Origin: Lentibacillus juripiscarius JCM 12147
GTDB taxonomy: Bacteria > Bacillota > Bacilli > Bacillales_D > Amphibacillaceae
Assembly: GCA_001311805.1 (NCBI GenBank)
Contig: BBCA01000036.1
Location: 1 to 31,106 of the forward strand
Length of the DNA stretch: 31,106 nucleotides
Reading direction: 5' to 3'
Below are positions 19,727 through 28,612 of this stretch, piece after piece. The translations under genes and the position numbers were made by a program. Below the pieces are notes generated by a model. It saw nothing but the letters and a program-made list of their open reading frames with translations. It did no database searches and was not told where the DNA came from. The first letter of the stretch is position 1. Each line of letters begins with the position of its first letter.

Positions 19727-19858
19727 ACAGGCAGTAAGCCCCCCACTTCAAGGTTTTAAGGAAAACGAAAAAAGATAAGTGGGGGATCAACTGCCTGTAA
19801 AGGTCCGATTCGTTCAACTAACATTCAGTGGGGGTAGAAGAGAAACCCCCACTGAATG
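19727..19858 (+). ncRNA. two-hairpin structured element between binding-protein gene and dppB
   Basis: Hairpin A has an outer stem ACAGGCAGT (19727-19735) with ACTGCCTGT (19790-19798), an internal loop, and an inner stem CCCCCACTT (19740-19748) with AAGTGGGGG (19777-19785) closing an A-rich loop. Hairpin B is a perfect 13-bp stem, CATTCAGTGGGGG (19822-19834) with CCCCCACTGAATG (19846-19858). A 23-nt linker joins them. AGTGGGGG occurs in both. It could be an operon-internal attenuator or a non-autonomous mobile repeat related to IS200/IS605-type hairpin-ended elements; the sequence alone does not decide. Confidence 0.5.
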
Positions 19859-19890
19859 ATGTTTCACTTTATCAGCGAGGAGGGGAAAGG

Positions 19891-20835
19891 TTGCTGCAAT
19901 ATACGATACGCAGGCTGCTATCGGCTATACCTGTTATGTTCATTGTTAGTATTATCGTATTTATGATTGTCCATCTGACACCTGGAAACCCGGCTTTTCT
20001 CATTTTAGGTGAGGACAGTTCACAGGAAAGCATTGAGCAGCTAGAGAAACAGCTAGGTCTTGATAAGCCAATGGTTATACAGTTTTTGACTGGATTGGAA
20101 ATATATTGACCGGAGATCTTGGGCAATCGGTTTATTCATCTGAACCAGTTACACAGATCATCATGGGCCATTTTGGACCAACGTTTAGTTTAATGTTGCT
20201 ATCATTAACCCTGATTTTACTTATCGCCATCCCAACAGCCATTTTTGTCGTCTGGAAGCGACATACAGCGTTAGATCCACTGTTTATTTCCGTTTCGCTT
20301 CTCGGGGTGTCCATTCCTGAGTTCTGGTTTGCTATGCTGCTTGTTTTAGGTTTTGGGGTAGCGATTCCTATTTTCCCGGTTGCAGGGTATATTCCAATCA
20401 TGGAGGATGCGGCAGGTTGGTTTTATCATCTGCTTCTCCCCGCCTTTGTCCTGGCGGCCGTTGAAATTGGTCTAATTGCCCGCATGCTACGTGATGGGAT
20501 GCTCGAAGCAGTCAATCAGGATTACATACGGACTGCCCGTTCCAAAGGTGTAAGGGAAAGTATTGTCCTTTTTAAAGCACGTGTTTTCCAACGCCCTTAT
20601 ACCAACGACAACAGTCATCGGTACAACGGTAGCTGGTTTATTGGGGGGCACTGTCATCATTGAAACGATATTCACGATTCCCGGAATCGGACAACTGCTA
20701 ATTGATTCGATTCATCGTCGGGATTATCCGGTTATCCAGGGCGTCGTGTTATTTATTGCTGGTATTTATGTTTTGGTGAATTTACTGGTCGATCTTCTAT
20801 ATGCATTTCTAGATCCACGAATTCGCTACGACTAG
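19891..20835 (+). CDS. dppB: peptide ABC transporter permease DppB (two frameshifts)
   Basis: This is a membrane permease of the DppB/OppB/NikB family with about six helices. The N terminus LLQYTIRRLLSAIPVMFIV and HLTPGNPA are typical, as is the EAA loop region DYIRTARSKGVRESIVLLKH (after correction) that contacts the ATPases. The start is TTG 19891, about seven bases after AGGAGGGG. A T is missing near 20083-20087, which restores QFFDWIGNILTGDLG, and an extra T lies near 20568-20572. Corrected length is 314 residues, standard for the family. Dipeptide specificity is a family label, not shown here. Confidence 0.92.
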
Positions 20836-20840
20836 TCAGG

Positions 20841-21728
20841 ATGCTTAATCAATTTAAAAAGGAGCTTTCATATGCTAAGGAAAAACGAAATCTGCTGGCA
20901 TTGACAGTTCTGTTCCTGATAACAGCAGCAACGCTCACGGCTTCACTGTGGCTTCCGGTATCACCATCCGATATCGATACAGAAAAGCAGTTGCTCGGAC
21001 CATCAGCGGAGCACTGGTTCGGTACGGATAATTTTGGAAGGGATATCTTCGCAAGGACGGTAGTAGCCGCACGAGTATCTTTGCTTGTCGGGGCAGTGAC
21101 GGCTTTGCTGTCGACTGTATTGGGAACTGTAACAGGGTTGATTGCAGGTTATTATAAAAAAGCAGACTTTATTATTATGCGTATTATTGACGGTATGCTG
21201 GCATTTCCGGCACTGCTACTTGCGCTGGCACTCGTTGCTGCACTTGGAGGAAGTGTCGTGAATATTATCATTGCACTCACATTTGCATTCTGGCCTGTCA
21301 TGACTAGGATTGTCCGTTCAGCTGTTTTACAGATCAATAATGTTCAGTATATTGAGGCAGCCAAAACAACAGGAGAAAGGGATCCGGTTATTTTATCTCG
21401 TTATATGCTGCCGAATGTGCTGTCACCCATTATTGTGCAGGGAACATTTATATTTGCAAAGGCCATCTTGGCAGAGGCAGCACTCAGCTTTTTAGGGGTA
21501 GGCGTTGATCCGTCAACACCTACATGGGGAAATATGCTTCAGGAGTCACAAGTATATATTACAATTGCACCCTGGTTTTCTATTTTCCCTGGTATCGCCA
21601 TTGTCCTGACTGTATTGCCCTTGAACATTTTGGGTGATGGCTTGCGCGATGCATTCGACCCACACAGTAAAAGTCGGAAGAAAACAGGAAAAGCACTGTT
21701 CAGGGATAAAAAGCAGAAGCATGCGTGA
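20841..21728 (+). CDS. dppC: peptide ABC transporter permease DppC
   Basis: This is an intact 295-residue permease, the partner of DppB. The N-terminal cytosolic segment is followed by a helix, then HWFGTDNFGRDIFARTVVAA, the conserved DppC/OppC region, and the EAA loop IEAAKTTGERDPVILSRYML. SFLGVGVDPSTPTWGNML and NILGDGLRDAFDP near the C terminus are family signatures. It starts 5 nt after the dppB stop with only a weak AGG before the ATG, suggesting translational coupling. Confidence 0.95.
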   Translation: MLNQFKKELSYAKEKRNLLALTVLFLITAATLTASLWLPVSPSDIDTEKQLLGPSAEHWFGTDNFGRDIFARTVVAARVSLLVGAVTALLSTVLGTVTGLIAGYYKKADFIIMRIIDGMLAFPALLLALALVAALGGSVVNIIIALTFAFWPVMTRIVRSAVLQINNVQYIEAAKTTGERDPVILSRYMLPNVLSPIIVQGTFIFAKAILAEAALSFLGVGVDPSTPTWGNMLQESQVYITIAPWFSIFPGIAIVLTVLPLNILGDGLRDAFDPHSKSRKKTGKALFRDKKQKHA

Positions 21729-21755
21729 TTTATTAAGGTTAAGGGGGAAATACCA

Positions 21756-22774
21756 ATGCTTGAGGTGAAAAATCTAAAAGTGAATCTAGATACTTCCGGC
21801 GGCATTGTTAAGGCAGTTGATGGTGTATCTTTTACAGTGGAGGCAGGGCAAACTGTAGGAATTGTAGGTGAGTCCGGGAGTGGCAAGAGTGTTCTTGCCC
21901 AATCTGTGATGCAGCTTAATCCGGAGCCACCTGTTTATTATCCGCAAGGTGACATTCAATTTGAAGGCAGGAGTTTGCTCAACATGAATAAGCGGGAAAT
22001 CCGTAAGATTCGGGGAAAAGATATTGCGATGATTTTTCAGGATCCAATGTCAAGTTTAAATCCGGTATTTAAAATTGGTGCTCAGTTAATTGAGGCCATT
22101 CGGACGCATCAGGACTCCCTCCGAAAAGATGCTGAAAAAAGGCAATTGAGCTGTTGTCAGACGTTGGGATTCCCGATCCAGAGCGCCGTATGCATGAGTA
22201 CCCACATCAATTTTCAGGGGGGATGAGACAGCGTGTCCTGATTGCCATTGCGCTAGCCTGCAAACCGAAATTGCTTATTGCTGATGAGCCGACAACCGCT
22301 TTGGATGTCACGATTCAGGCACAAATATTGAGTTTAATGAAGCATATCCAAAACAAGTATGGAATGGCTATTATCATTATCACGCATGACTTAGGTGTTG
22401 TTGCCAATCTGGCGGATAAGTTGCTGGTTATGTACTCAGGTAGAATCGTCGAAGAAGGAAGTGTGAATGATATATTTTATCGGACGTCAATGCCGTATAC
22501 ATGGTCCCTTTTACGCTCCTTACCACGACTTGACTCACAAGCAAATGGACGTCTCTTAAGCATTCAGGGACAGCCACCAAATCTAATCAGTCCACCTGAA
22601 GGATGCAACTTCCATCCGCGCTGTCCGTTTGCTTCATCGAAATGCCTGGAAGCTGATCCTGTATTAACGGAACGTGGAGAGGAGCATTATGCGGCTTGTA
22701 TCCTATCCAAAGCTGACATTGATGAAAAGAAGCAGCAGATTGATGTTGCCGAGCAGAAAGGAGTGACACCATAA
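21756..22774 (+). CDS. dppD: peptide ABC transporter ATPase DppD (one frameshift)
   Basis: This is the first of two ATPases that power the importer. Walker A is GESGSGKSV (about residues 35-43), the Q loop [11 protein letters not shown], the signature FSGGMRQRV, and Walker [14 protein letters not shown]. The C-terminal oligopeptide/dipeptide domain is seen as [15 protein letters not shown], with the conserved cysteines. One A is missing in the A run near 22134-22139; corrected length is 339 residues. ATG 21756 follows a GGGGG site. The stop overlaps the dppF start as TAATG. Confidence 0.95.
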
Positions 22775-23798
22775 TGTCTGATGAATTACTAAATATACGT
22801 GATTTAAACGTTCATTTCCCTGTGAATAGAGGCCTGTTTAAAAAAAGTGACGATTACGTCAAGGCGGTTAATGGTGTCAGTTTATCCGTTAATAAAGGTG
22901 AAACCATTGGTATTGTCGGAGAATCTGGCTGCGGTAAAAGTACACTAGCCAGAACGATTGTCGGTCTTGAGAAGCCGACATCGGGCGATATCTTATTTGA
23001 AGGCGAAAGTATTACCAGTTATAACGCGAAACAAATGCATCAGCTCCGACGTGATATTCAAATGGTTTTCCAGGACCCATTCACAAGTCTTAACCCACGG
23101 ATGAAAGTCGGCGATATTATTGCAGCACCATTAAGGGCTTATAATAAGACCAATCATTTAGAACGACGTGTGAAGGAATTGATGGAACTTGTTGGCCTTA
23201 ATCCAGATGACCACTATAACCGGCTTCCGCATGAATTTTCCGGTGGTCAAAGACAGCGAATCGGAATTGCACGTGCCATTGCATTAGAGCCGAAATTGAT
23301 TATTTGTGATGAGCCAGTGAGTGCACTGGACGTGTCCGTTCAGGCACAGGTTATTAATTTACTAGAGGATTTGCAGAAAGAGTTAAATATCACATATGTA
23401 TTCATTGCACATGACTTGTCGGTAATAAAACATATCGCGGATAAGGTAGGGGTCATGTATTTAGGGGAAATGATGGAGATGTCTGATAGTGATTCGTTTT
23501 ATAGAAACGCACGTCATCCTTACACCAATGCACTGTTGTCAGCAATTCCTTTGCCGGACCCTGACAGAGAAAAAATCGTGAGCAAATTGTACTAAATGGA
23601 GAATTACCATCTCCTGCAAATCCGCCCTCGGGCTGCGTTTTTCATACCAGATGCCCGCTTGCACGGGATTATTGCAAAGAAAATACCCCTCTGATGGAAA
23701 CGAAGGGGAGCAATGACCATTATGTATCTTGCTTTTTCCCTATTGAATCGGATACCCTGGATGAATTCGGCAAGAGCGTCGGAAAACAACCGGATTGA
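22774..23798 (+). CDS. dppF: peptide ABC transporter ATPase DppF (one frameshift)
   Basis: This is the second ATPase. Walker A is GESGCGKST (about residues 49-57), the Q loop [11 protein letters not shown], the signature [15 protein letters not shown], and Walker [14 protein letters not shown]. One A is missing near 23569-23574. Without it the protein appears to end at 23595. With it, translation continues through [21 protein letters not shown] and a final conserved Cys to TGA 23796-23798, giving 341 residues with the usual C-terminal Cys domain. It closes the operon. Confidence 0.94.
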
Positions 23799-23822
23799 AT
23801 GGCATTATTCCTCAAATTATAA

Positions 23823-23856
23823 CGTTGAACATGCATACAATTAGATTAGTTCAACC
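23823..23856. terminator. inverted repeat between convergent genes
   Basis: GTTGAAC (23823-23829) pairs with GTTCAAC (23850-23856) around a 20-nt spacer, just after dppF and covering the 3' end of the opposite-strand gene. No strong T run follows on either strand, so terminator function is uncertain. Confidence 0.35.
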
Positions 23857-24281
23857 TTAAGTTCCTTGCTTAGGTGATCGCTGTTTTCAGTGGATGTTTC
23901 ATCAATCGACCAATTGCTGGACAGCATCTGCCTGAGCATGTTTAATTGTTCGTCGTTCATTGTCAGACCTGTCAGGCCTTTATCCGTAAGAGTATAATCT
24001 TTCTCTTGGATCATATTGAACTTAAGTTTTAATAGGTTCTGCAAGCCTTTAAAGGTAACAAATTTTATCTTATAGCCATCCATAATAATCGATTTAAATG
24101 CTTCTTCATCCTGCTCACTAAGTTTAATAAGCTCGCTGAAGTCAAATTGGGTGCTTAAATCCTTCCATGGGCTGATATCTTTTCTGTTAATTTGAGTGAG
24201 CAATTCGTCATCGGAAATACCATTGCTGCGCAGTGTTTCAATCATATACGCTTCCATCAGTGAAATCTTGTTTTGTTCCAT
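23841..24281 (-). CDS. hypothetical protein, 146 aa
   Basis: I do not recognise this protein. It is intact, 146 residues, acidic and probably mostly helical, with no signal peptide, membrane helix or cysteines. It opens MEQNKISLMEAYMIETLRS and ends KELKVELI. GGAGGG stands five bases before the ATG at 24281, which supports translation. It is transcribed convergently with dppF and divergently from the SAM-riboswitch unit. The alternation of Leu/Ile with charged residues suggests a soluble helical fold, but no function can be assigned. Confidence 0.75.
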   Translation of the reverse strand: MEQNKISLMEAYMIETLRSNGISDDELLTQINRKDISPWKDLSTQFDFSELIKLSEQDEEAFKSIIMDGYKIKFVTFKGLQNLLKLKFNMIQEKDYTLTDKGLTGLTMNDEQLNMLRQMLSSNWSIDETSTENSDHLSKELKVELI

Positions 24282-24394
24282 AAAAACCCTCCGTATTTTG
24301 ATACTTTATTATAACAAATTGTATCGTATTCGGATAACATAGAGCATAATAGCCATATGATTTAACCATTTTCTGAAAAACAAACAATTTATGC

Positions 24395-24423
24395 TTGACA
24401 GTTAATTCAGTGTACGATATGAT
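24395..24423 (+). promoter_or_regulatory. strong sigma-A promoter of the SAM-riboswitch operon
   Basis: A perfect TTGACA (24395-24400), a 17-nt spacer and TATGAT (24418-24423) stand 30 nt before the riboswitch. A promoter this close to consensus fits a unit controlled mainly by transcription attenuation. Confidence 0.85.
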
Positions 24424-24453
24424 GCTAAGAAATCTTAAAATTTAATAAAATGA

Positions 24454-24562
24454 TTCTTATCCAGAGTCGGGGGAGGAACTGGTCCTATAATCCCGCAGCA
24501 ACCATTACTTGATAGTAATAAGGTGCTAATTCCAGCAAGCATTCGCTTGAAAGATGAGAAAG
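24454..24562 (+). promoter_or_regulatory. SAM-I (S-box) riboswitch aptamer
   Basis: The P1 strands TTCTTATC (24454-24461) and GATGAGAA (24553-24560) pair over 8 bp with one G-U pair. Between them are the kink-turn region CAGAG...GGGAGGAACTGG, GCAGCAACC, the P3 hairpin ATTACT/AGTAAT (24504-24519), the conserved AAGGTGCTAATTCC and the P4 hairpin CAAGC/GCTTG. This is the full SAM-I consensus. SAM binding would favour the downstream terminator and switch the operon off when SAM is plentiful. Confidence 0.96.
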
Positions 24563-24572
24563 TGTGTAATGA

Positions 24573-24605
24573 AAAAAACCTCTTCCTCATCGGGAGAGGT
24601 TTTTT
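24573..24605 (+). terminator. riboswitch expression-platform terminator
   Basis: AAAAAACCTCTTCC (24573-24586) pairs with GGGAGAGGTTTTTT (24592-24605) with one weak pair and a 5-nt loop, ending in the U run. It is the regulated terminator of the SAM-I riboswitch. From here to 24772 no clear gene is seen; a possible tiny leader peptide is at 24697-24732. Confidence 0.93.
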
Positions 24606-24772
24606 CGTTCTAAATGATTGGTAGGAACCGATTATTTGATAAAGATCGGCCAAAAACCAAGTAAATATATAGGGTAAATATGTTTAATCACGGGAGGTGA
24701 ATAAAAGAGCAATGCCCTACTTTAATGACTGACCTACTAATTCATTACAAAAAATTTATAGGAGAGATTACA

Positions 24773-25433
24773 TTGACAAAAACGGACAGCTTATATAAAA
24801 AATCGTATTTTGGCCGGATTACTGAATTAAAGGAATATGCACCGGAGGCATTTCAATCCTTTTTGCATTTAATGACAAGGCATTGACCGAGGGGGGTTTG
24901 TCGGTAAAAACGAAGGAATTGATTGCCGTTGCAGTGGCACACATTACTGGATGTCCGTACTGTATTGATTTACATGTGGGGAATGCGAAGAAAAATGATG
25001 CTGACAAAGAGGAAGTAGCGGAGGCTATTTTCGTGGCAACGGCATTGAAGGCAGGTTCGGCAGCCGCCCACGGTGTGAACGCCCTGAATGCATTTGATGG
25101 GGAAAGAGATGAGGAGCTATATAAAGCATCCTATTTCAAAAGGTTGAAGGAATTTGATCAACTCAATGGCGATACATTCAAGGCATTCGCTGCTTTTGAT
25201 CAGAAGTCCATCACTGCAGGTAAGCTGACTGAAAAAGAAAAAGAATTAATTGCGGTGGCATCAGCACATACCACAGGCTGTGCTTATTGCATCGATTTGC
25301 ATACGAAAAATGCCAAAAATCGGGAGCAAGTTTAAAGGAAATATCTGAAGCTATTTTTGTGGCAGTGGCTTTAAAAGCGGGATCAGCCATTGCACATAGT
25401 GTGAATGCTTTAAATGCTTACGATGAGGCATAA
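24773..25433 (+). CDS. tandem AhpD-like carboxymuconolactone decarboxylase-family protein (two frameshifts)
   Basis: This 220-residue protein, after correction, is built of two carboxymuconolactone decarboxylase/AhpD-like domains in tandem. Each carries the redox motif of AhpD: GCPYCIDLHVGNAKK in the first half and GCAYCIDLHTKNAKK in the second, each with an upstream KELIAVA helix and a following EAIFVA.ALKAGSA.AH segment. The CxxCxxxH arrangement suggests thiol or peroxide redox chemistry rather than ring decarboxylation. TTG 24773 follows GGAGAG. Missing bases: a G near 24866 and an A near 25315-25320. It is the first gene behind the SAM-I riboswitch and precedes the monooxygenase by 47 nt. 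A role in protecting the flavin reaction or handling a thiol/sulfenate product is inference. Confidence 0.88.
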
Positions 25434-25480
25434 GTCACCGGGAAGCACCAATAAAAACAATAGAAAAGGAGTACTGATCA

Positions 25481-26853
25481 ATGACAAAACAAATTCACTT
25501 AAATGGATTTATCCAAAATTCACCTTCCCCCCACTCAATGGGATTATGGAAACATGAAAAGGATCAGGGGGTAAATCATAACCACTTGTCATATTGGACA
25601 GAAACAGCAAAATTTTGGAACGCGGGAAATTTGATGCAATGTTTATCGCTGATGTACTTGGAACGTACAGTGTATATGGAAATAGCCATGAAGCAGCTGC
25701 TCAGCATGCTGTCCAACTCCCAGCTCATGACCCGCTAAGTCCGATTTCTGCTATGGCTGCTGTAACGGAACATCTAGGCTTTGCGCCAACGATTTCTGCT
25801 ACCTATGCACAGCCATATGCACTGGCACGACAATTATCAACGCTCGATCATTTAACGGAGGGAAGAGTCGCTTGGAATGTGGTGACATCTTACTTGGAAA
25901 GCGAAGCAGTCAATCTCGGACTTTCCGGCCGTCTTCCCAAGGAACTCCGCTATGATCGTGCAGATGAGTTTCTGGAAGTCGTCTATAAACTTTGGGAACA
26001 TAGCTGGAAAGATGATGCTGTTGTTTATGATAGAGAAACTGATACATTTGCACACCCTGAAAAGGTTCGGCTGATTAAGCATGAAGGTGAATTCTTCAAT
26101 GTACCGGGTCCGCATTTGGTCGAACCTTCGCCCCAGCGTACACCGGTTCTGTTCCAAGCAGGAGCTTCACCAAAAGGGCGAAATTTTGCAGCCAAACATG
26201 CTGAAGCTGTTTTTACCAAAAATCATTCACTGGATGCATTAAAGGCCTATGTTGCAGACATCCGAAAACGAACACAGGAACAGGGAAGATACCCGGAGGA
26301 TGTTCTCATTTTTCCGATGATCCTGCCGATTATCGGGTCGACGGAAGAAGAAGCGTATACGAAATATGAAGATTTGACTAATCATGTCAGCTATGAAGGA
26401 ACAGCTTCTCTGCTGTCCGGACATACGGGAATTGATTTTTCTCAATACGATCCAGATCAGTATATTGAAAATATCGAAACAGAAGCGGTTCAGGGAAATC
26501 TGGATATGTATACGAAAGATCCGAATAAGAAATGGACATTGCGGGAGGCCATCAAAAATCATGGGCTTGGGAATGGTACCGTGAAGTTTATTGGGACGCC
26601 TGAACAGATTGCAGATCGAATCGAGGAATGGGCTATTGAAAGCGATGTCGATGGTTTCAATATCGCACAGACCTACTCGCCGGAGACGTTTCGGGAGTTT
26701 GTGGATTTTGTTGTGCCTGAACTACAGAAACGCGGCATTTACCGGACGGAATATGAAGGAAAGACACTAAGGGAGAATATGTTTGGAAAAGGGCGAACCC
26801 ATCTGCCTCGCAATCATCCAGCGAGAAATCTGGGCAGCTTGCAGTCGAATTAA
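25481..26853 (+). CDS. FMN-dependent monooxygenase, NtaA/SnaA/DszA (LLM) family (one frameshift)
   Basis: This is a luciferase-like TIM-barrel monooxygenase of about 457 residues that uses reduced FMN and oxygen. It belongs to the NtaA/SnaA/SoxA/DszA branch, which includes nitrilotriacetate, dibenzothiophene sulfone, dimethyl sulfide and succinylcysteine monooxygenases. Visible are HLNGFIQNSPSPHSMGLW at the N terminus, LERGKFDAMFIADV (after correction), the branch signature GRVAWNVVTSY, LFQAGASPKGRNFAA and GTPEQIADRIEEW. A missing A near 25609-25612 breaks the frame. AAGGAG precedes ATG 25481. Such enzymes need a partner flavin reductase; one is encoded at the end of this unit. Control by a SAM-I riboswitch points to an organosulfur substrate. 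Confidence 0.92.
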
Positions 26854-26875
26854 AGAGGGGAGTGCCCCCTCTTTT
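26852..26875 (+). terminator. operon-internal hairpin after the monooxygenase
   Basis: AAAGAGGGG (26852-26860) pairs perfectly with CCCCTCTTT (26866-26874) around a 5-nt loop, with the monooxygenase stop codon in the stem. One more T follows, then ACTG. It looks like a weak or partial terminator or an RNA-stability hairpin that would lower expression of the downstream genes. Confidence 0.55.
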
Positions 26876-26913
26876 ACTGATAAATGAAATTGCACACGTG
26901 GAGGAGGTCAGAA

Positions 26914-28427
26914 TTGAGTACAATTACGTTGTATACATGGATTGGGTTTGCCATATTTTTAGTTGTCATGTTCGTCCTTGGTTTTGTAAGTGCCAGAAAA
27001 ACGAGAAGTGTCAGCGACTTTGCAACTGGTGGGGGAGGATTGGGACCGTACGTACTTGGTCTATCTTTTGCCGCAACTTATTTAAGTGCTGCTACTTTTC
27101 TTGGGTATCCAGGCTGGACCCATGATTGGGGGATTGTCCACCCTTTGGCTGTTTCTGGCAATGATTGGCGGTGGGCCGATAGGGGTGATGATGGTCGCCA
27201 AAAAGGTGAGGAAACTGAATACGAAGCAAAAGTCACTCTCCCTTCCGGACTGGCTCGGTGATTTTTATAATAGTGATATTTTAAGAGTGGGAACAGGGCT
27301 GATTCTACTTTTCAACATTTTTTTATATAGCCGGTCAGTTTGTGGCAGGTGCGCGGATTTTTGAACATCTTCTAGGAATGTCCTACACAAGTGGGTTGAT
27401 ATTCATTACAGCTATTGTTGTTCTTTATGTGTTTGTAGGTGGTGCCTTTGCCGATATCTACACAGATGCCGTCCAGGCAGTCATGATGGCGATTGCTGGT
27501 CTTGCTATATTTATTTCCGGTATTGTAATTTTCTGGGATGGGGGCATTACGGCAACATTTACCAGCATTGCGGGTAGTCTCAGTGCTCAGGATTGGAATT
27601 TAGTGAAGGTATTTAATCCTAGTTCGGCTCATTTTTATTCTGTAGGTGCGGTATCCGGTGCCATCATTATTCAGTGGGCCTTTGCCTCCGCGCCGCATTT
27701 GTTCAACAAAGTGCTTGGTCTGAAAAGTGAAAAGGATCTTGGAAAAATGATTGCTACCTATGTTATAACGGCTGCTTTCTGCTTACTTGTTCTTTTTGGG
27801 GGATTATATAGCAGAGTGGCACTTGGCGGTAATGTGGTGGAAGCTGACCTGGCATTAATGGAATATGCAGTTTGGGCTTTCCCCGCGATTATTGTAGCGG
27901 TTTTCGGCGTGGTGATTCTTGCTGCGGCTATGTCGACAACAGATGGAATATTCGTTTCCATTTCTACCGTATTTGCCAATGATATTTTCCTGAAATTCCT
28001 CGTCAAAAGGGGAATTATCAACATCAGTGATGAAAAGGCACAGAAAATTGCCCTGCAAATCAGCCGTCTGGCAGTTCCTTTGGTGGGCTTGGCTGCATTT
28101 TTAATTGTACTACAGCCCCCTGTTTATATGGGCGATGTCATGTGGATTGGGATTTCCGGTGTAGCTGCGGGAACGATGGGACCCATTTTATATGCTATCT
28201 ATAGTAAGAAAAAAGCACCTGCTAGAGCGGCAGAACTGTCGATGATTGTCGGTTTGCTTTCCTATCTCATCATCTACTTTAGTGGCATTGTTCCAAGTAC
28301 GATGTCGGCGGGAGCGCTGGCTACCTTTATTGGTATTGCAACGATAGTGATTCTGGCACGAGTACTGAAAAAAACTCATGTAACGGAAAGTAGAAAAGTA
28401 GAAAACATTCGTACACAGGCAAATTAG
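26914..28427 (+). CDS. sodium:solute symporter family transporter (two frameshifts)
   Basis: This is a multi-spanning SSS-family symporter of about 503 residues after correction, in the branch of pantothenate and carboxylate-type transporters. Visible are ARKTRSVSDFATGGGGLG after helix 1, LSFAATYLSAATFLGYPGW in helix 2, GDFYNSDILRVG, FADIYTDAVQAVMM and the late VILAAAMSTTDGIFVSIST helix, where Na+-site residues lie in this family. TTG 26914 follows GGAGGAGG. An extra G near 27126-27130 and an extra T near 27315-27321 break the frame. Its place between the monooxygenase and the dehydrogenase suggests it imports the substrate of the pathway. A 35-aa membrane peptide gene follows after 7 nt. Confidence 0.9.
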
Positions 28428-28434
28428 GGAAAGG

Positions 28435-28542
28435 ATGATTTGGATGTTTGTTAATTCAATGCTTTCTATATGGCTGTATGGCGTTATCGTTAGTTTCATT
28501 ATCACTGGTTTCTCACTTTGGAAATGGTATTTCGGAAAGTAG
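28435..28542 (+). CDS. 35-aa membrane peptide next to the symporter
   Basis: This short open frame encodes one hydrophobic helix, MLSIWLYGVIVSFIITGFSL, followed by a basic aromatic end WKWYFGK. Two starts fit: ATG 28435 with AGGGA just upstream, or ATG 28444 with AAGGA eight bases before it (32 residues). It lies 7 nt after the symporter stop and 70 nt before the dehydrogenase. Small one-helix accessory proteins are known beside some SSS symporters, so a subunit or stabiliser role is a reasonable inference. It is intact, but its size makes coding less certain. Confidence 0.6.
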   Translation: MIWMFVNSMLSIWLYGVIVSFIITGFSLWKWYFGK

Positions 28543-28612
28543 GGGGGCGAAGAAACGCGACGGACTGTACTAGGTACCATCAAAGAACGAAAGAGAATGG
28601 AGGGGGTTCACG

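Noticed and set aside
23604..23789. Minus-strand frame of 61 codons after the apparent dppF stop
   Set aside because: The plus strand here encodes the conserved C-terminal Cys domain of DppF once one A is restored.
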